A stretch of 64,000 nt of DNA from Bacteroidota bacterium (GTDB lineage Bacteria > Bacteroidota > JABWAT01): positions 123,230 through 187,229 of the forward strand of contig JAKLJL010000007.1 in NCBI GenBank assembly GCA_023151185.1, in the 5' to 3' direction. The notes under the pieces were generated by a model, which worked only from the letters and a program-made list of their open reading frames with translations, ran no database searches and was not told the origin of the DNA. Positions 52,052-61,500 of this stretch are shown piece by piece (position 1 is the first letter of the stretch; each line of letters starts with the position of its first letter). A program made the position numbers and the translations under genes.

Positions 52052-55000
52052 TTACTTGATAAACTGGGCTTTCTTTACAAGGACGTTTCCTCCAAACCGG
52101 ATCCGGATGAAGTACAGTCCGGAAGCCTGAGAAGAAAAATCGAGATTTAACTGTGCCTTTCCGGCCGGCAGATCCGGATGAGTCTGTGACAGGACTTCCC
52201 TGCCCAGCAAATCGAATACAGCCAGTTCAACCGACCCTTTTTCAGGGAGACTGACCAGTACCGCCGTTGCCGGATTAAACGGATTCGGGTAGGCATCCGA
52301 AACGGTGAAGATTTCCGGCAATTCCTCCCTTACTGACAGAGGCTGGCTAAAGGAATGAATCTGTTCATTTCCGTCGAGGTCAACCTGACGGAGCCTTAAA
52401 TAGAAGGCACCGGTGCGGAGGGTAAGGGTAAATTTATAATCATGCGGTTCTGAAGTTGTTCCTGCACCTTCGACAAAACCTTCTGCTGTCCAGATTTTCC
52501 GGTCAGGAGAAGTCTCAACATAAAATCCGGCGTTGATATGTTCTGTCGCCGTACTCCAGGAAACCAGGTACCCATCCGGCAACTGGGCAACAGAGAACGA
52601 CATCAGTTCTACCGGAAGGGTATTTTCCGGGTTTTCATCAGCGCCCATATAAGGCGAAATCAGATTCCGTTCCTGGCCGTCGATATCGGTGGGAACTTCA
52701 GGCAGAGCCAGTCCGGCAAGAGTTGTATCTCCCAGTGACGCACCGGTCAGGTGAAGATCACCGGCTGCAGCATCCGTAAAAAAGACCTGAGCTGTAACCG
52801 AATTCGCTTCCATACCGGAAGCAGCCTGAAGATCTGCCAGTGTTGCCTGATTTGCATTGCCGTACCAGGCAGCTTTTCCGGATGGCGTGTAGATCAGGTT
52901 GTAATCTGATTCAACAATCCCGCTGAGGGTGCTGTATGTCCGGTAGTACCCGTAACCGGAGCTTAGATTTACAAACAGATTATTTCTGACCCGGACACCG
53001 GTTCCCTGGTACTCATAGAAAGCTCTGGAGGAAGCACCTGCAGAAGCTGCAATGAAAACCGAATTATGATCCACCGACAGGTTGAGGCTGTTATCTGTTT
53101 CAATTCCGTACCCGTTCCCGGTTCCGGTTGCAGTAACGAAATTGTTGACAATCCGGGTGGGAACCGCCACAGAACCGGCCGTTCCGGAAAGGTAAATTCC
53201 CCAGGGGCCGTTTGCGGTCAGTTTGAGTTTATTCCCGCTGATCACACAGGCACTGTCCAGATCGCTGCCGTAAATACCGTAAGTTCCTGAGGTGATGGTG
53301 TTCCCCGACAAAGTTGTATAATTCCCTGAACTCAGGTAAATGCCGTAATATCCTGACTGGATGGTGTTTTCCTGAATCAGGGTATGTTTGGCATTGGAGG
53401 CAAAGGTTCCGGTTCCGGTTGAATATATCCCTGCTGAGCCGCCGGTCAGGATAGTGTTTTCAATGATCCGGCTGCTGTAACCTGAATTCGTTCCCGAGAA
53501 AATCTGGGCATTGGCTGTGCTGCTCTGGGCAGTAGCCGGTGATGTTAAGGTACAATTCGAAATCACGAGAGAATCGGTTCCGCCGTTAAGGTCGAAAATC
53601 CGGGACCAGGAAGCCCCCAAAGCCGTCAGTTTCAACCCGTCAAACCGGAGGAAATCGGCTCCATCCGTTTTAATCAGATAGTTATCAGTTGTACCGGTTG
53701 CCGAAAACTGAAGTTCTGAATCCGTGCTTTCACCGCTGACAGTTACCGGAGCCAGAGAAGAAGATCCGGCAATGGTACCTTTAATCAGAACCTGCCCGGT
53801 CTGAATTCCTGATTTAACCAGCAGAGTAACCGGACCTGCGATCCCCCTTTCCAGCAGGGTATCGGCTGCCGCCTGAAGTGAACCGAACTCACCTCCCGCT
53901 CCTACCAGATAAGTTCCGGCTGAAACAGGCTGAGTCCGTGAAGAAAATTCAAAAGCTCCCGCATCGGGATGGGACAGATCTCTCGGATTTCCTTCACAAT
54001 CGGTGGTGAGTCCCGAAACCGGAACACCAACGCCGTCAAGATGGGTCAAACCGGATTTCATATTCACCAGAGACGGATAAAACGAGACTGAATGGAGATC
54101 CATCCCGTAAGTTGTTCTGACGGATGTTAGATCGCCAAGCGTCCGGGAATAGTAAAACGGATAGGCCGAGGTACTGAACAGGCAGTTATAGTCAGAGACC
54201 GTCACATTCGACGGCGTGCTGTAGCCTGAAATACTGGTCACCCAGCCGCCACCGGTATTCAGGAAGATATTGTTCAGAAGCTGGATGTTATCTCCCCAGT
54301 TCACATTCATCACAGTGGAGTTGCTGTTTGACACACCGACCCAGACCGTATTGTTTGCAACTGTCACTTTACTGACACTGGTCAGGTAAATTCCGGACGT
54401 AGACGGATTTGCGGAAGACAAAATTGAAACGGTATTGTTGGCAATCAGGTTGCCTGACGTATTTCCGGAAAAATGTCCTGCATAAATTCCGTAAATGTAG
54501 GATCCTGCCGGAGTTACGGTAATCCGGTTGGCGGTTAATGTCAGGGCACCGTCGGTATGCTGGACACTCATCCCCATATTTCCTGTTGTGATCACGTTGC
54601 CATGGATGACTGTGTTCGTAAATCCGTCTATGTACATGGCTGTACTCTGACCGGTGAAGATATTTCCGGAGACAGAAAGTCCCGGAACCGTTTTGGACGA
54701 ATTGACCGCAGACCACAGGTTCAACCCGACCGATCCGCCGGTAAACTGATTATTCCGGATGACCATGGACTGGATGGTGACGGCACTGTTCCAGTAAATC
54801 TGAGTCGTCGTGGTATTTTCTGACAGGGTCACCGGCGAGATCAGTTTGCACCGGGTAATTTCCAGAGAATCCGAACTGAACGTCAGATGGAAAATACGGG
54901 TGTAGGTTGATCCGGAAGTTTCAAAGGTGAGATGGTCAAACCGGTAAAAGTCACCGCCGTTCAGTTTTACCAGATAGTTATCTGCTGATCCGGAAGCCGT

Positions 55001-57898
55001 CCAGGTCAGTTTAACTTCTGAGGTATCTGCCGGCCACCGGGTGAACAGTACCGGGTTTGCAGCCGATGCACCCGGAACGTTTCCGGTTAGGGTCAGTTGC
55101 CCGGGATACACACCCGGTTTGATTTCAAGTGTGATTCCGCCGGCAATTCCCCGGTTCATCAGGGAATCAAGTGCCGCCGCAGGTGACTCGAAGTTTTCTC
55201 CGGCTCCAACCGGGTAAACACCGGCCGGCCAGGGTTGTGATCCGGCCGAAAACTCGGTTGATCCTATATCCGGAACTGACAAATCCCTCGGAATGCCGTT
55301 AAAGTCTGAGGTTACACCGGCAACCGGAGTCCCCTTTCCGTCGAGATGGGCAAGAGCGGTAACCATATTTTTAAATGACGGAAAGACGGTGAGGGAATGA
55401 GCTTCCCGGGTTGTCTGCTGCTGAATCTGGTAGACGGTCTGGAATATTTTCCCGGCCACTGAGTACAGATTTGCTCCGTTTCCGCCAAAATTATTGTAAT
55501 CGGATCCGGTTATAACCGAGGCGTTGTTGTACTCAGAAAAGTTGAGGACATACCCACCGGCCATGTTAAAGGCGATGTTGTTGTAAAATTTCTGGTCAGA
55601 CCCGCCATTCAGTTCGATGGAATTCGATCCGCCGTTGACCGGTGAGGCAGCTTCCAGCCAGATAGAGTTATATGCGGTTGTGACCCGGTCTGAATTGGAG
55701 ATATAAATTCCCGATGCCGGGTTGGTAAGTCCCGTCTGGGAAATCTGGTTGTTCGTGATCAGGTTGGCAGACCCGGTGATGTACTGAACGTAAATTCCTT
55801 TACTGTAAGAAACCGGATTGATCTGGGTAATTTTGTTGGCATCGAGGGTCAGGGCGCCATCCGAAGTGCTCACCAGAATTCCGGTTCCGCCCGGTGTCAG
55901 GGTGTTTTTCCGGATTGTCAGATTCGTCGTGTTGTAAAGCAGGAATCCGGTCCGGCTGACGGAAACGGAATTTCCGAAAATCAGATAGCCGGGAGTGGTT
56001 TTTAACTGGGATACTTTCAGAGACAGGTTAATCCCGACCGATCCGCCGGTGAATTCGGTGTTCAGGATCCGCAGCGCCTGCAGTTCATGTGCCGAATTCT
56101 GGTAAATCAGTGAGGTGTTGGCGTCTTCTGAACCTCCGGCCGGTGCAAGAAGCCGGCAATGGGAAATTTCCAGGGAATCGTTGGCCTGGCTCAGTAAAAA
56201 AATCCGGGAGTAAGACCCGGTCATGGTCTGAAATGTCAGATGGTCAAAGGAAAGAAAATCGGAACCGGTCAGTTTTACCAGATAGTTATCGCCTGTCCCG
56301 GATGCCGCCCAGGTCAGTTTCACTTCTGTTGTATCCCAGGGAGTGCGGGTAAAGGTGACTTTTCGATCAGGAGATGCACCGGGAATGGTTCCCGTAATTA
56401 CCAGTTGCCCGGGGTAGGTACCGGGTTCCATCTGCAGCCAGACTGCATCTGCAATTCCGTATTTCATCAGAGAATCTGCTGCAGCCTGCGGTGTGGAAAA
56501 AACACCTGTCGGACCCACCGCATAAGACCCACCGGCATACGGGGCCCGGGTTCCGGTAAATTCGTAGGCGCCGGGATCGGGGGAAGTTTCGTCCCTCAAA
56601 TTTCCCAGCCGGTCGGCCGTGATTCCGGCAACCGGCGTTCCCCGTCCGTCAAGCAGGTTCAGACTGGTTTTCATGCCCGACAGATTTGGGTTGACGGAAA
56701 TCGAATGGCTGTCTTTACCGGATTTGGTTTTAAAATCAGCCAGGGTTGCCAAAGCCTGATTCTGCCAGTAAAATCCGGTTCCTCCTGTAGAAATCCAGAC
56801 GTTATAGTCCAACTGATCAACAGGAACGGTCGAGGAATAGCTGACCTGAAACGCATAATATCCAGATGCAGCAACCCCGATATTATTCAGAACAGTATGA
56901 TGGCTTCCTGTCAGGTAGACCGCAGACCCGCCACCGGCCTGACTTAAAACTGTATTATAGGCAATGGTCTGCCAGGCAGAGTTGGTCAGATAAAGGCCGT
57001 AACCGCCTGTAGTGGTCGGAAGGATCTCGGCGGTATTGTTTGTCACCAGATTTCCGGTGACAGATCCGGAAAAGTTGTTGATGATCAGTCCATAGCAATT
57101 GGAGCCTGAGTAATTCTGGCTGTTAATGGTGATACTGTTTTCCGAGACAATCAGAGTTCCGGCACTTCCTTCAATATCAATCCCGGCAATTCCGGCCAGA
57201 ATGGTGTTACCGGTAACCGTCAGATTATTGACATAACTGGTAAAAATTCCCTGCCAGGATCCTGTAACCGTGTTGTTTTTAATCGTGCTTCCGGGAACTG
57301 AAGCCCATCCGGAAAGTTTCACCGCATAACCGCCGTTGGTGAACTGATTGCTTTCAATCAGTGCAGAGTGTGTATGGGTTCCGCTGATGTAAATCAGAGC
57401 CCGGTTATCATCAGCAAAGGTTTGGGCGGTACCGGTAAACCGGTTGTTCTTAAGAGAATAATTGGTGGTTGAATCGGCTATTTCGATGAGCCGCTGGTAA
57501 TTGGTTCCTGTGGTGGAAAAGGTAATCCCTTCAATGGAGACTCCATCCACCCGTTTGAGCCGGAGAATAAAGTTTTTGTGATTGGCCGATGCGGTATAAG
57601 AAAAAGTCACATCCTGCGGGTTCCCCGTTGAGGATCTGAGAATCAGCGGATTCCCCGTTGAAAGTCCGGTGATTTTATACAGGGAATCGTGGACGGTGTA
57701 GTTTCCGGGAACGATCTCAAGCGTAACGGCTCCTGAAACCCCCTGGGTTTTCAGTGCCTGAAAGGCTTCTGAAACGGACAGGAAGGCGCCTGAGCCGGAG
57801 GGATCGATGGTATAGGTTCCCGCCATCTGTGCCCGGAGTGAAAACGGGACCAGAATGAGTAAAAGGTGAATAAAAAACAGACCGGATTTTCTTGTCAT
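52052..57898 (-). CDS. giant secreted beta-helix protein with sorting domain
   Basis: 1948 residues from the ATG at 57898, preceded by AGGAG; the frame extends upstream without a signal. Signal peptide LFFIHLLLILVPFSLRAQ. Four tandem ~430-residue modules follow, each starting like GSYAVGPTGVFSTPQAAADS-LMKYGIADAVWL, then TYPGQLVITGTIPGASPDRK and SFDHLTFQT, followed by right-handed parallel beta-helix coils (VTGNTILAGIAGIDIEGSAG, IRKNTLTPGGTGILVSTSDG) and ending with a SPDPGAYEF-type segment. After module four come the shared GFYVETSPDRKIWTAEGFVE domain and the sorting domain AYPNPFNPATAVLVSLPEKG. The fold suggests adhesion or polysaccharide binding/lyase ancestry, but no catalytic residues are identified. 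Confidence 0.88.
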   Translation of the reverse strand: MTRKSGLFFIHLLLILVPFSLRAQMAGTYTIDPSGSGAFLSVSEAFQALKTQGVSGAVTLEIVPGNYTVHDSLYKITGLSTGNPLILRSSTGNPQDVTFSYTASANHKNFILRLKRVDGVSIEGITFSTTGTNYQRLIEIADSTTNYSLKNNRFTGTAQTFADDNRALIYISGTHTHSALIESNQFTNGGYAVKLSGWASVPGSTIKNNTVTGSWQGIFTSYVNNLTVTGNTILAGIAGIDIEGSAGTLIVSENSITINSQNYSGSNCYGLIINNFSGSVTGNLVTNNTAEILPTTTGGYGLYLTNSAWQTIAYNTVLSQAGGGSAVYLTGSHHTVLNNIGVAASGYYAFQVSYSSTVPVDQLDYNVWISTGGTGFYWQNQALATLADFKTKSGKDSHSISVNPNLSGMKTSLNLLDGRGTPVAGITADRLGNLRDETSPDPGAYEFTGTRAPYAGGSYAVGPTGVFSTPQAAADSLMKYGIADAVWLQMEPGTYPGQLVITGTIPGASPDRKVTFTRTPWDTTEVKLTWAASGTGDNYLVKLTGSDFLSFDHLTFQTMTGSYSRIFLLSQANDSLEISHCRLLAPAGGSEDANTSLIYQNSAHELQALRILNTEFTGGSVGINLSLKVSQLKTTPGYLIFGNSVSVSRTGFLLYNTTNLTIRKNTLTPGGTGILVSTSDGALTLDANKITQINPVSYSKGIYVQYITGSANLITNNQISQTGLTNPASGIYISNSDRVTTAYNSIWLEAASPVNGGSNSIELNGGSDQKFYNNIAFNMAGGYVLNFSEYNNASVITGSDYNNFGGNGANLYSVAGKIFQTVYQIQQQTTREAHSLTVFPSFKNMVTALAHLDGKGTPVAGVTSDFNGIPRDLSVPDIGSTEFSAGSQPWPAGVYPVGAGENFESPAAALDSLMNRGIAGGITLEIKPGVYPGQLTLTGNVPGASAANPVLFTRWPADTSEVKLTWTASGSADNYLVKLNGGDFYRFDHLTFETSGSTYTRIFHLTFSSDSLEITRCKLISPVTLSENTTTTQIYWNSAVTIQSMVIRNNQFTGGSVGLNLWSAVNSSKTVPGLSVSGNIFTGQSTAMYIDGFTNTVIHGNVITTGNMGMSVQHTDGALTLTANRITVTPAGSYIYGIYAGHFSGNTSGNLIANNTVSILSSANPSTSGIYLTSVSKVTVANNTVWVGVSNSNSTVMNVNWGDNIQLLNNIFLNTGGGWVTSISGYSTPSNVTVSDYNCLFSTSAYPFYYSRTLGDLTSVRTTYGMDLHSVSFYPSLVNMKSGLTHLDGVGVPVSGLTTDCEGNPRDLSHPDAGAFEFSSRTQPVSAGTYLVGAGGEFGSLQAAADTLLERGIAGPVTLLVKSGIQTGQVLIKGTIAGSSSLAPVTVSGESTDSELQFSATGTTDNYLIKTDGADFLRFDGLKLTALGASWSRIFDLNGGTDSLVISNCTLTSPATAQSSTANAQIFSGTNSGYSSRIIENTILTGGSAGIYSTGTGTFASNAKHTLIQENTIQSGYYGIYLSSGNYTTLSGNTITSGTYGIYGSDLDSACVISGNKLKLTANGPWGIYLSGTAGSVAVPTRIVNNFVTATGTGNGYGIETDNSLNLSVDHNSVFIAASAGASSRAFYEYQGTGVRVRNNLFVNLSSGYGYYRTYSTLSGIVESDYNLIYTPSGKAAWYGNANQATLADLQAASGMEANSVTAQVFFTDAAAGDLHLTGASLGDTTLAGLALPEVPTDIDGQERNLISPYMGADENPENTLPVELMSFSVAQLPDGYLVSWSTATEHINAGFYVETSPDRKIWTAEGFVEGAGTTSEPHDYKFTLTLRTGAFYLRLRQVDLDGNEQIHSFSQPLSVREELPEIFTVSDAYPNPFNPATAVLVSLPEKGSVELAVFDLLGREVLSQTHPDLPAGKAQLNLDFSSQASGLYFIRIRFGGNVLVKKAQFIK

Positions 57899-58003
57899 GG
57901 GGAGTCTCCTGATAAACTCCCGCAAAGTTCCGGAAAGTCCCGCATTCCTTTTATCCCATGATGATGGGGGTGGGGTATGTCCTTTGTCACACTTTTGACA
58001 CAA

Positions 58004-58025
58004 CCCCATGAATATGGGGCTTTTT
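58004..58025 (+). terminator. hairpin CCCCAT/ATGGGG with T-run
   Basis: CCCCAT-GAAT-ATGGGG followed by CTTTTT, terminator-like on the plus strand, between divergent genes. It may end a short or antisense transcript, or act in the leader of the beta-helix gene. Confidence 0.4.
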
Positions 58026-58075
58026 GGGTAGATTCAGTTCCTGATTTTTGCACTAAAATAAGTGAAGGGAGACCT

Positions 58076-58336
58076 ATGCCAACTGTTTTGAACCGCCCCA
58101 AAATGAAAAATGTCGAGATCCGTTTATCAGCCGGATTGTGGATAGTCAAGGAAAGAGAAAGCGGGCTGATTTACCTGACCACTAATCAGAAAGACAGTGC
58201 CATCCGGTTTGGCAGGTCGCTGAACACTCTGTTTGGCGTCGGATTCATCATTCACCACGAAAACGGAGAAACGGAATCGGAAGCTTATCTGCCCAAACAG
58301 GAAGTAGTTCCAGCCCGGGTTCTTGGGCATTTCTGA
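58076..58336 (+). CDS. small hypothetical protein
   Basis: 86 residues from the ATG at 58076, which has GGGAGACCT directly upstream; the frame extends further upstream without a better start. Sequence MPTVLNRPKMKNVEIRLSAG, LWIVKERESGLIYLTTNQKD, then RFGRSLNTLFGVGFIIHHEN. No signal peptide, no recognised family. Mixed alpha/beta, probably cytoplasmic. Divergent from the giant secreted protein gene and placed before the repeat-rich region. Confidence 0.6.
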   Translation: MPTVLNRPKMKNVEIRLSAGLWIVKERESGLIYLTTNQKDSAIRFGRSLNTLFGVGFIIHHENGETESEAYLPKQEVVPARVLGHF

Positions 58337-58487
58337 TTTTCCCGAATGGGATGACGGGATAGGGGTGAATATAAAACACTCCATTTCTCCGGTGAACTGA
58401 TAATAAACTCCCCTCTCCGCCTCTGTACGGATTTGGAACTTTCCCAAAGGAGGGGAACTACTTTCTACTGCCAGCTATCTGTTGTCC

Positions 58488-58546
58488 TCCGGACACTGAG
58501 GCTCCCGAAGTGTCCGGATTTCACATGGTGCCTTCGGGAGCCTCAG
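58488..58546. repeat. dispersed palindromic repeat, copy 1
   Basis: Two overlapping alternatives: TCCGGACACT/AGTGTCCGGA (58488-58497 with 58509-58518) and CTGAGGCTCCCGAAG/CTTCGGGAGCCTCAG (58496-58510 with 58532-58546), both perfect. Followed by CCACCAAAACCACCTACTGC, as in the copies at 59958 and 63876. Confidence 0.8.
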
Positions 58547-58550
58547 CCAC

Positions 58551-58650
58551 CAAAACCACCTACTGCCTACTTTCTATTGTCTACTACCTACTGTCTTCTG
58601 TCTTCTGACTTCTGTCTTCTGACTCCTGTTTTCTGACTCCTGTCTTTTAA
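58551..58650. repeat. pyrimidine-rich simple repeat
   Basis: Irregular tandem runs of CTACTGTCTTCTG / ACTTCTGTCTTCTG type units, no coding potential. A shorter related stretch follows copy 2 of the palindromic repeat (60028-60070). Confidence 0.7.
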
Positions 58651-58656
58651 ATTTCT

Positions 58657-59165
58657 TTTCCCTTCGGGGAGGTACTTTTTACGGATAAAAAGTACCCAAA
58701 AATCCTGTGCAGAATCGAACCCGCCGTTTCCTTGCCTTTGCCCGCCTGCCCCCACATCCTGACCGGATGGATTGTTTCATACTCACGGGTTCTGTGGTTT
58801 TTCGGTCAGGATCTGAAACGCACGAAACGTTTCCCACGCTGCACGGCGCGATTCAGCTCAATTCGGCTGAAAACTTTGGACGAATGATGAAGTGATTTTC
58901 TTTGGGTTTGGCAACAAACCGGCGAAACGCCGGACCTGCAACCTCAGCCCCGACGCAACAGTGCCCTCAGCCCCGGAGGGGTGACATCCTGGTAGCCCGG
59001 GGCGTCAGCCCCGGGGGAAAGAATAAAATCACAAAATCCGCACGGCTACAAATTTCCGGTTATGCCAATGCCGTTCTTCCGTGCGGAAATGCAACCGCCA
59101 AATTCGAATAGGTATTCATTCGTCATCCTTCCGGCGAAACGCCGAACCGGCAATCTCAAACTCCC
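58657..59165. repeat. tandem repeat unit 1 (509 bp)
   Basis: First of 2.4 direct copies. Contains the perfect hairpin GGTACTTTTT/AAAAAGTACC, a C-rich segment CCCGCCTGCCCCCACATCC, the palindrome CCCGGGGC-gtca-GCCCCGGG and a CCCCGGAGGGG motif. It has about 23 extra bases (around 58950-58975) compared with unit 2. Short open frames in both strands recur with the unit and have no protein features. Confidence 0.85.
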
Positions 59166-59651
59166 TTTCCCTTCGGGGAGGTACTTTTTACGGATAAAAA
59201 GTACCCAAAAATCCTGCGCAGAATCGAACCCGCCGTTTCCCTGCCTTTGCCCGCCTGCCCCCACATCCTGACCGGATGGCTTGTTACATTCTCACGGGTT
59301 CTGTGGTTTTTCGGCCAGGATCTGAAACGCACGAAACGTTTCCCACGCTGCACGGCGCGATTCTGCTCAATTCGGCTCCAAACTTTGGGAGACGGATGAA
59401 GTGATTTTCTTTGGGTTTGGCAACAAACCGGCAAAACGCCGGACCTGCAACCTCAGCCCCGGAGGGGTGACATCCTGGTAGCCCGGGGCGTCAGCCCCGG
59501 GGGAAAGAATAAAATCACAAAATCCGCACGGCTACAAATTTCCGGTTATGCCAATGCCGTTCTTCCGTGCGGAAACGCAACCGCCAAATTCGAATAGGCT
59601 TTCATTCGTCATCCATCCAGCGAAACGCCGGACCTGCAACCTCAAACTCTC
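59166..59651. repeat. tandem repeat unit 2 (486 bp)
   Basis: Second copy, nearly identical to unit 1 with scattered substitutions and lacking the ~23-base insertion. Confidence 0.85.
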
Positions 59652-59853
59652 TTTCCCTTCGGGGAGGTACTTTTTACGGATAAAAAGTACCCAAAAATCC
59701 TGTGCAGAATCGAACCCGCCGTTTCCTTGCCTTTGCCCGCCTGCCCCCACATCCTGACCGGATGGCTTGTTCCATTCTCACGGGTTCAGTGGTTTTTCGG
59801 TCAGGATCTGAAACGCACGAAACGTCTCCCACGCTGCACGGCGCGATTCTGCT
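59652..59853. repeat. tandem repeat unit 3 (partial, ~200 bp)
   Basis: Third copy, matching the first ~200 bases of the unit and losing similarity after GCGCGATTCTGCT. Confidence 0.85.
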
Positions 59854-59931
59854 ACTTAAAACTGCAAACTTTTGAGTGCCTGACGGGGCAGTTTTCTTTT
59901 GGTTCTGAGAAAACAGCCAAACCACCCCTAA

Positions 59932-59954
59932 CCCCTCCTTTAGAAAAGGAGGGG
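59932..59954. repeat. perfect palindrome CCCCTCCTTT/AAAGGAGGGG
   Basis: 10-bp arms with a 3-base loop (AGA) in the non-coding repeat region. A type of short repeat often found scattered between genes. Confidence 0.6.
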
Positions 59955-59957
59955 AAA

Positions 59958-60035
59958 AGGACACGGAGGGTCTCGAAGTGTCCGGTACCTTCAAGGGGGC
60001 TTCGGGAACCTCAGCTACCAGAACCACCTACTATC
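59958..60035. repeat. dispersed palindromic repeat, copy 2 (diverged)
   Basis: Degenerate copy of 58488-58546 (GGACACGGAGGGTCTCGAAG, then GTGTCCGG and CTTCGGGAACCTCAG), followed by ACCAGAACCACCTACT. Arms now contain mismatches. The rest of 60036-60183 shows only the lipoprotein upstream region. Confidence 0.7.
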
Positions 60036-60183
60036 TACTCTCTACTACCAACTGCCTTCCGGCTTCCGTCCCTCAGCAACCGGGTTGTGACCCCCGGTAT
60101 AGAATTTACCTGTAATTTTATTTATTTTTACCACTCACGCTCAAAATTGTTTATACTTTATTAATCAATCTCGGGAGTTCATT

Positions 60184-60591
60184 ATGCCAAAAGCGGTCCT
60201 TTTCCTCTGCACATGTATCCTGATTACCGGATGCAATTTCAATGAGGAGTCCTCAGATAAACATGATTCTGACCAGACAAATCAAGAATATACGGGAGGA
60301 GATTTCTCCATGAGTGATATTGGGGTTAAAGTAGGTGAAGATGCTTCAATTAAAACCCCTGAACCCCACCTTGGCGGGCATAGTGGTGCCTACACCACCA
60401 CTTTATATCTGACGCTCAGCAGTGGCAAATCAGTGGTCTTTTCAGAAAACCAAACCGGATCGTTTTCGGTTACCGGCTCACCAACTCCCGGATTTGAAAC
60501 TTACTGGATCGAATGTAAAAAGGTAAACCCGGGGGATGGCAGGATTCTGAGTCATAAAAGCAACTTTTTCAAGGTAAACTGGACAAATTGA
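60184..60591 (+). CDS. small lipoprotein
   Basis: 135 residues with lipoprotein signal MPKAVLFLCTCILITGCNFN (lipobox ITGC, Cys17). Mature part starts with an acidic spacer (EESSDKHDSDQTNQEYTGGD) and ends in a beta-rich segment (YTTTLYLTLSSGKSVVFSEN). No family recognised. GGGAG lies eight bases before the ATG. Codon use is more AT-rich than its neighbours. Confidence 0.7.
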   Translation: MPKAVLFLCTCILITGCNFNEESSDKHDSDQTNQEYTGGDFSMSDIGVKVGEDASIKTPEPHLGGHSGAYTTTLYLTLSSGKSVVFSENQTGSFSVTGSPTPGFETYWIECKKVNPGDGRILSHKSNFFKVNWTN

Positions 60592-60603
60592 ACCGACAGT
60601 AGT

Positions 60604-60634
60604 CCAGATCCTGAATCTGCAATTCAGGATCTGG
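60604..60634. terminator. hairpin between convergent genes
   Basis: CCAGATCCTGAAT and ATTCAGGATCTGG, perfect 13-bp arms with a 5-base loop, in the 45-base gap between convergent genes. No T-run on either side. Confidence 0.6.
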
Positions 60635-60636
60635 AA

Positions 60637-61443
60637 TTACCCTTCCCTGCGGTATCCCCGCACATAATCAATCCGGAAGGCTTTCGGGAAATCACCGGCC
60701 GGAACAACCGCCTCCGGCGCGGGAATGTCATAAATATTCAGCATGAATTGCATGGGGTAATCCGGCGATTGTGAAACAGTCCGGACCTTCCGGTTATCCA
60801 GGTAAAAATCAACGGAATCCGGTTTCCAATCGGCAGCATAGATGTGAAACTGAGCTGCATCAACAGGAAACGGGTCCTCAAAAAATTCATCCCTCAGATG
60901 CGGATCTGAAAATGCCCGCACCCCATACCCGTTTACCGACGATCCCTGCCGGATTCCGCTGCCCTTAACTTCCATGATGCAAATTTCCCCTGACCGGATT
61001 GGGGTATCTTCAACCCCGATCATCCAGAATGCGCAAACCGATGAAGCCTGGGCAACTGCACGGGCCCGGATTTCAAAAAAACCATATAGGGGAGTATAAA
61101 TCCGTTCTTCCTGCTGTTCTTCCCTGACCCGGCAGGTCGGGGAAAACCGGTGCTGCCCATCCCGTGAATTCAGCTTGCCGGCGAAAATGCCCGTTTGCAG
61201 TGAGGAAACCCGGATGTTTCCGTTAAATTCGGGACACCAGGGTTCCTGCCCGGGAGAAATAACCAGCTCAAGTTTCCCGTCATGAAACCGGGTACCGGCA
61301 CCGGAAGCCGCCCGGCTGCTCCAATGGGGCAAATACCAGGGAAACCACCGGTCCCGGCTGATTTCCCGGTCAGTAAACCGGTCTTCAAACTCAAGCCGGT
61401 AACCCGGTTTTTCAGCCGGATTGGGAGGATAGTCCTGACTCAT
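60637..61443 (-). CDS. GH16-like protein with altered active site
   Basis: 268 residues from the ATG at 61443, preceded by AGGAAAGGAA. No signal peptide. Concanavalin-like beta-sandwich of glycoside hydrolase family 16: YRLEFEDRFTDREISRDRWF, then YTPLYGFFEIRARA, FWMIGVED, and WKPDSVDFYLDNRKVRTV. The catalytic ExDxxE motif reads GEICIMEVKG: Glu153 and Glu158 are kept but the central Asp is Cys155. Either a modified hydrolase or a sugar-binding relative. The absence of a signal peptide is also unusual for the family. Confidence 0.85.
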   Translation of the reverse strand: MSQDYPPNPAEKPGYRLEFEDRFTDREISRDRWFPWYLPHWSSRAASGAGTRFHDGKLELVISPGQEPWCPEFNGNIRVSSLQTGIFAGKLNSRDGQHRFSPTCRVREEQQEERIYTPLYGFFEIRARAVAQASSVCAFWMIGVEDTPIRSGEICIMEVKGSGIRQGSSVNGYGVRAFSDPHLRDEFFEDPFPVDAAQFHIYAADWKPDSVDFYLDNRKVRTVSQSPDYPMQFMLNIYDIPAPEAVVPAGDFPKAFRIDYVRGYRREG

Positions 61444-61500
61444 CGTATTCCTTTCCTGATGACCCATCCAAGATACGGCAGCACCAGCCGGACAGAAAAA

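Noticed and set aside
59046..59750. Two similar 72-codon minus-strand frames
   Set aside because: They recur only because the tandem unit recurs. They contain the hairpin sequence and have no protein-like conservation beyond the DNA repeat.
58657..59853. CRISPR array
   Set aside because: Repeat period is ~0.5 kb with long near-identical units and no unique spacers or cas genes.
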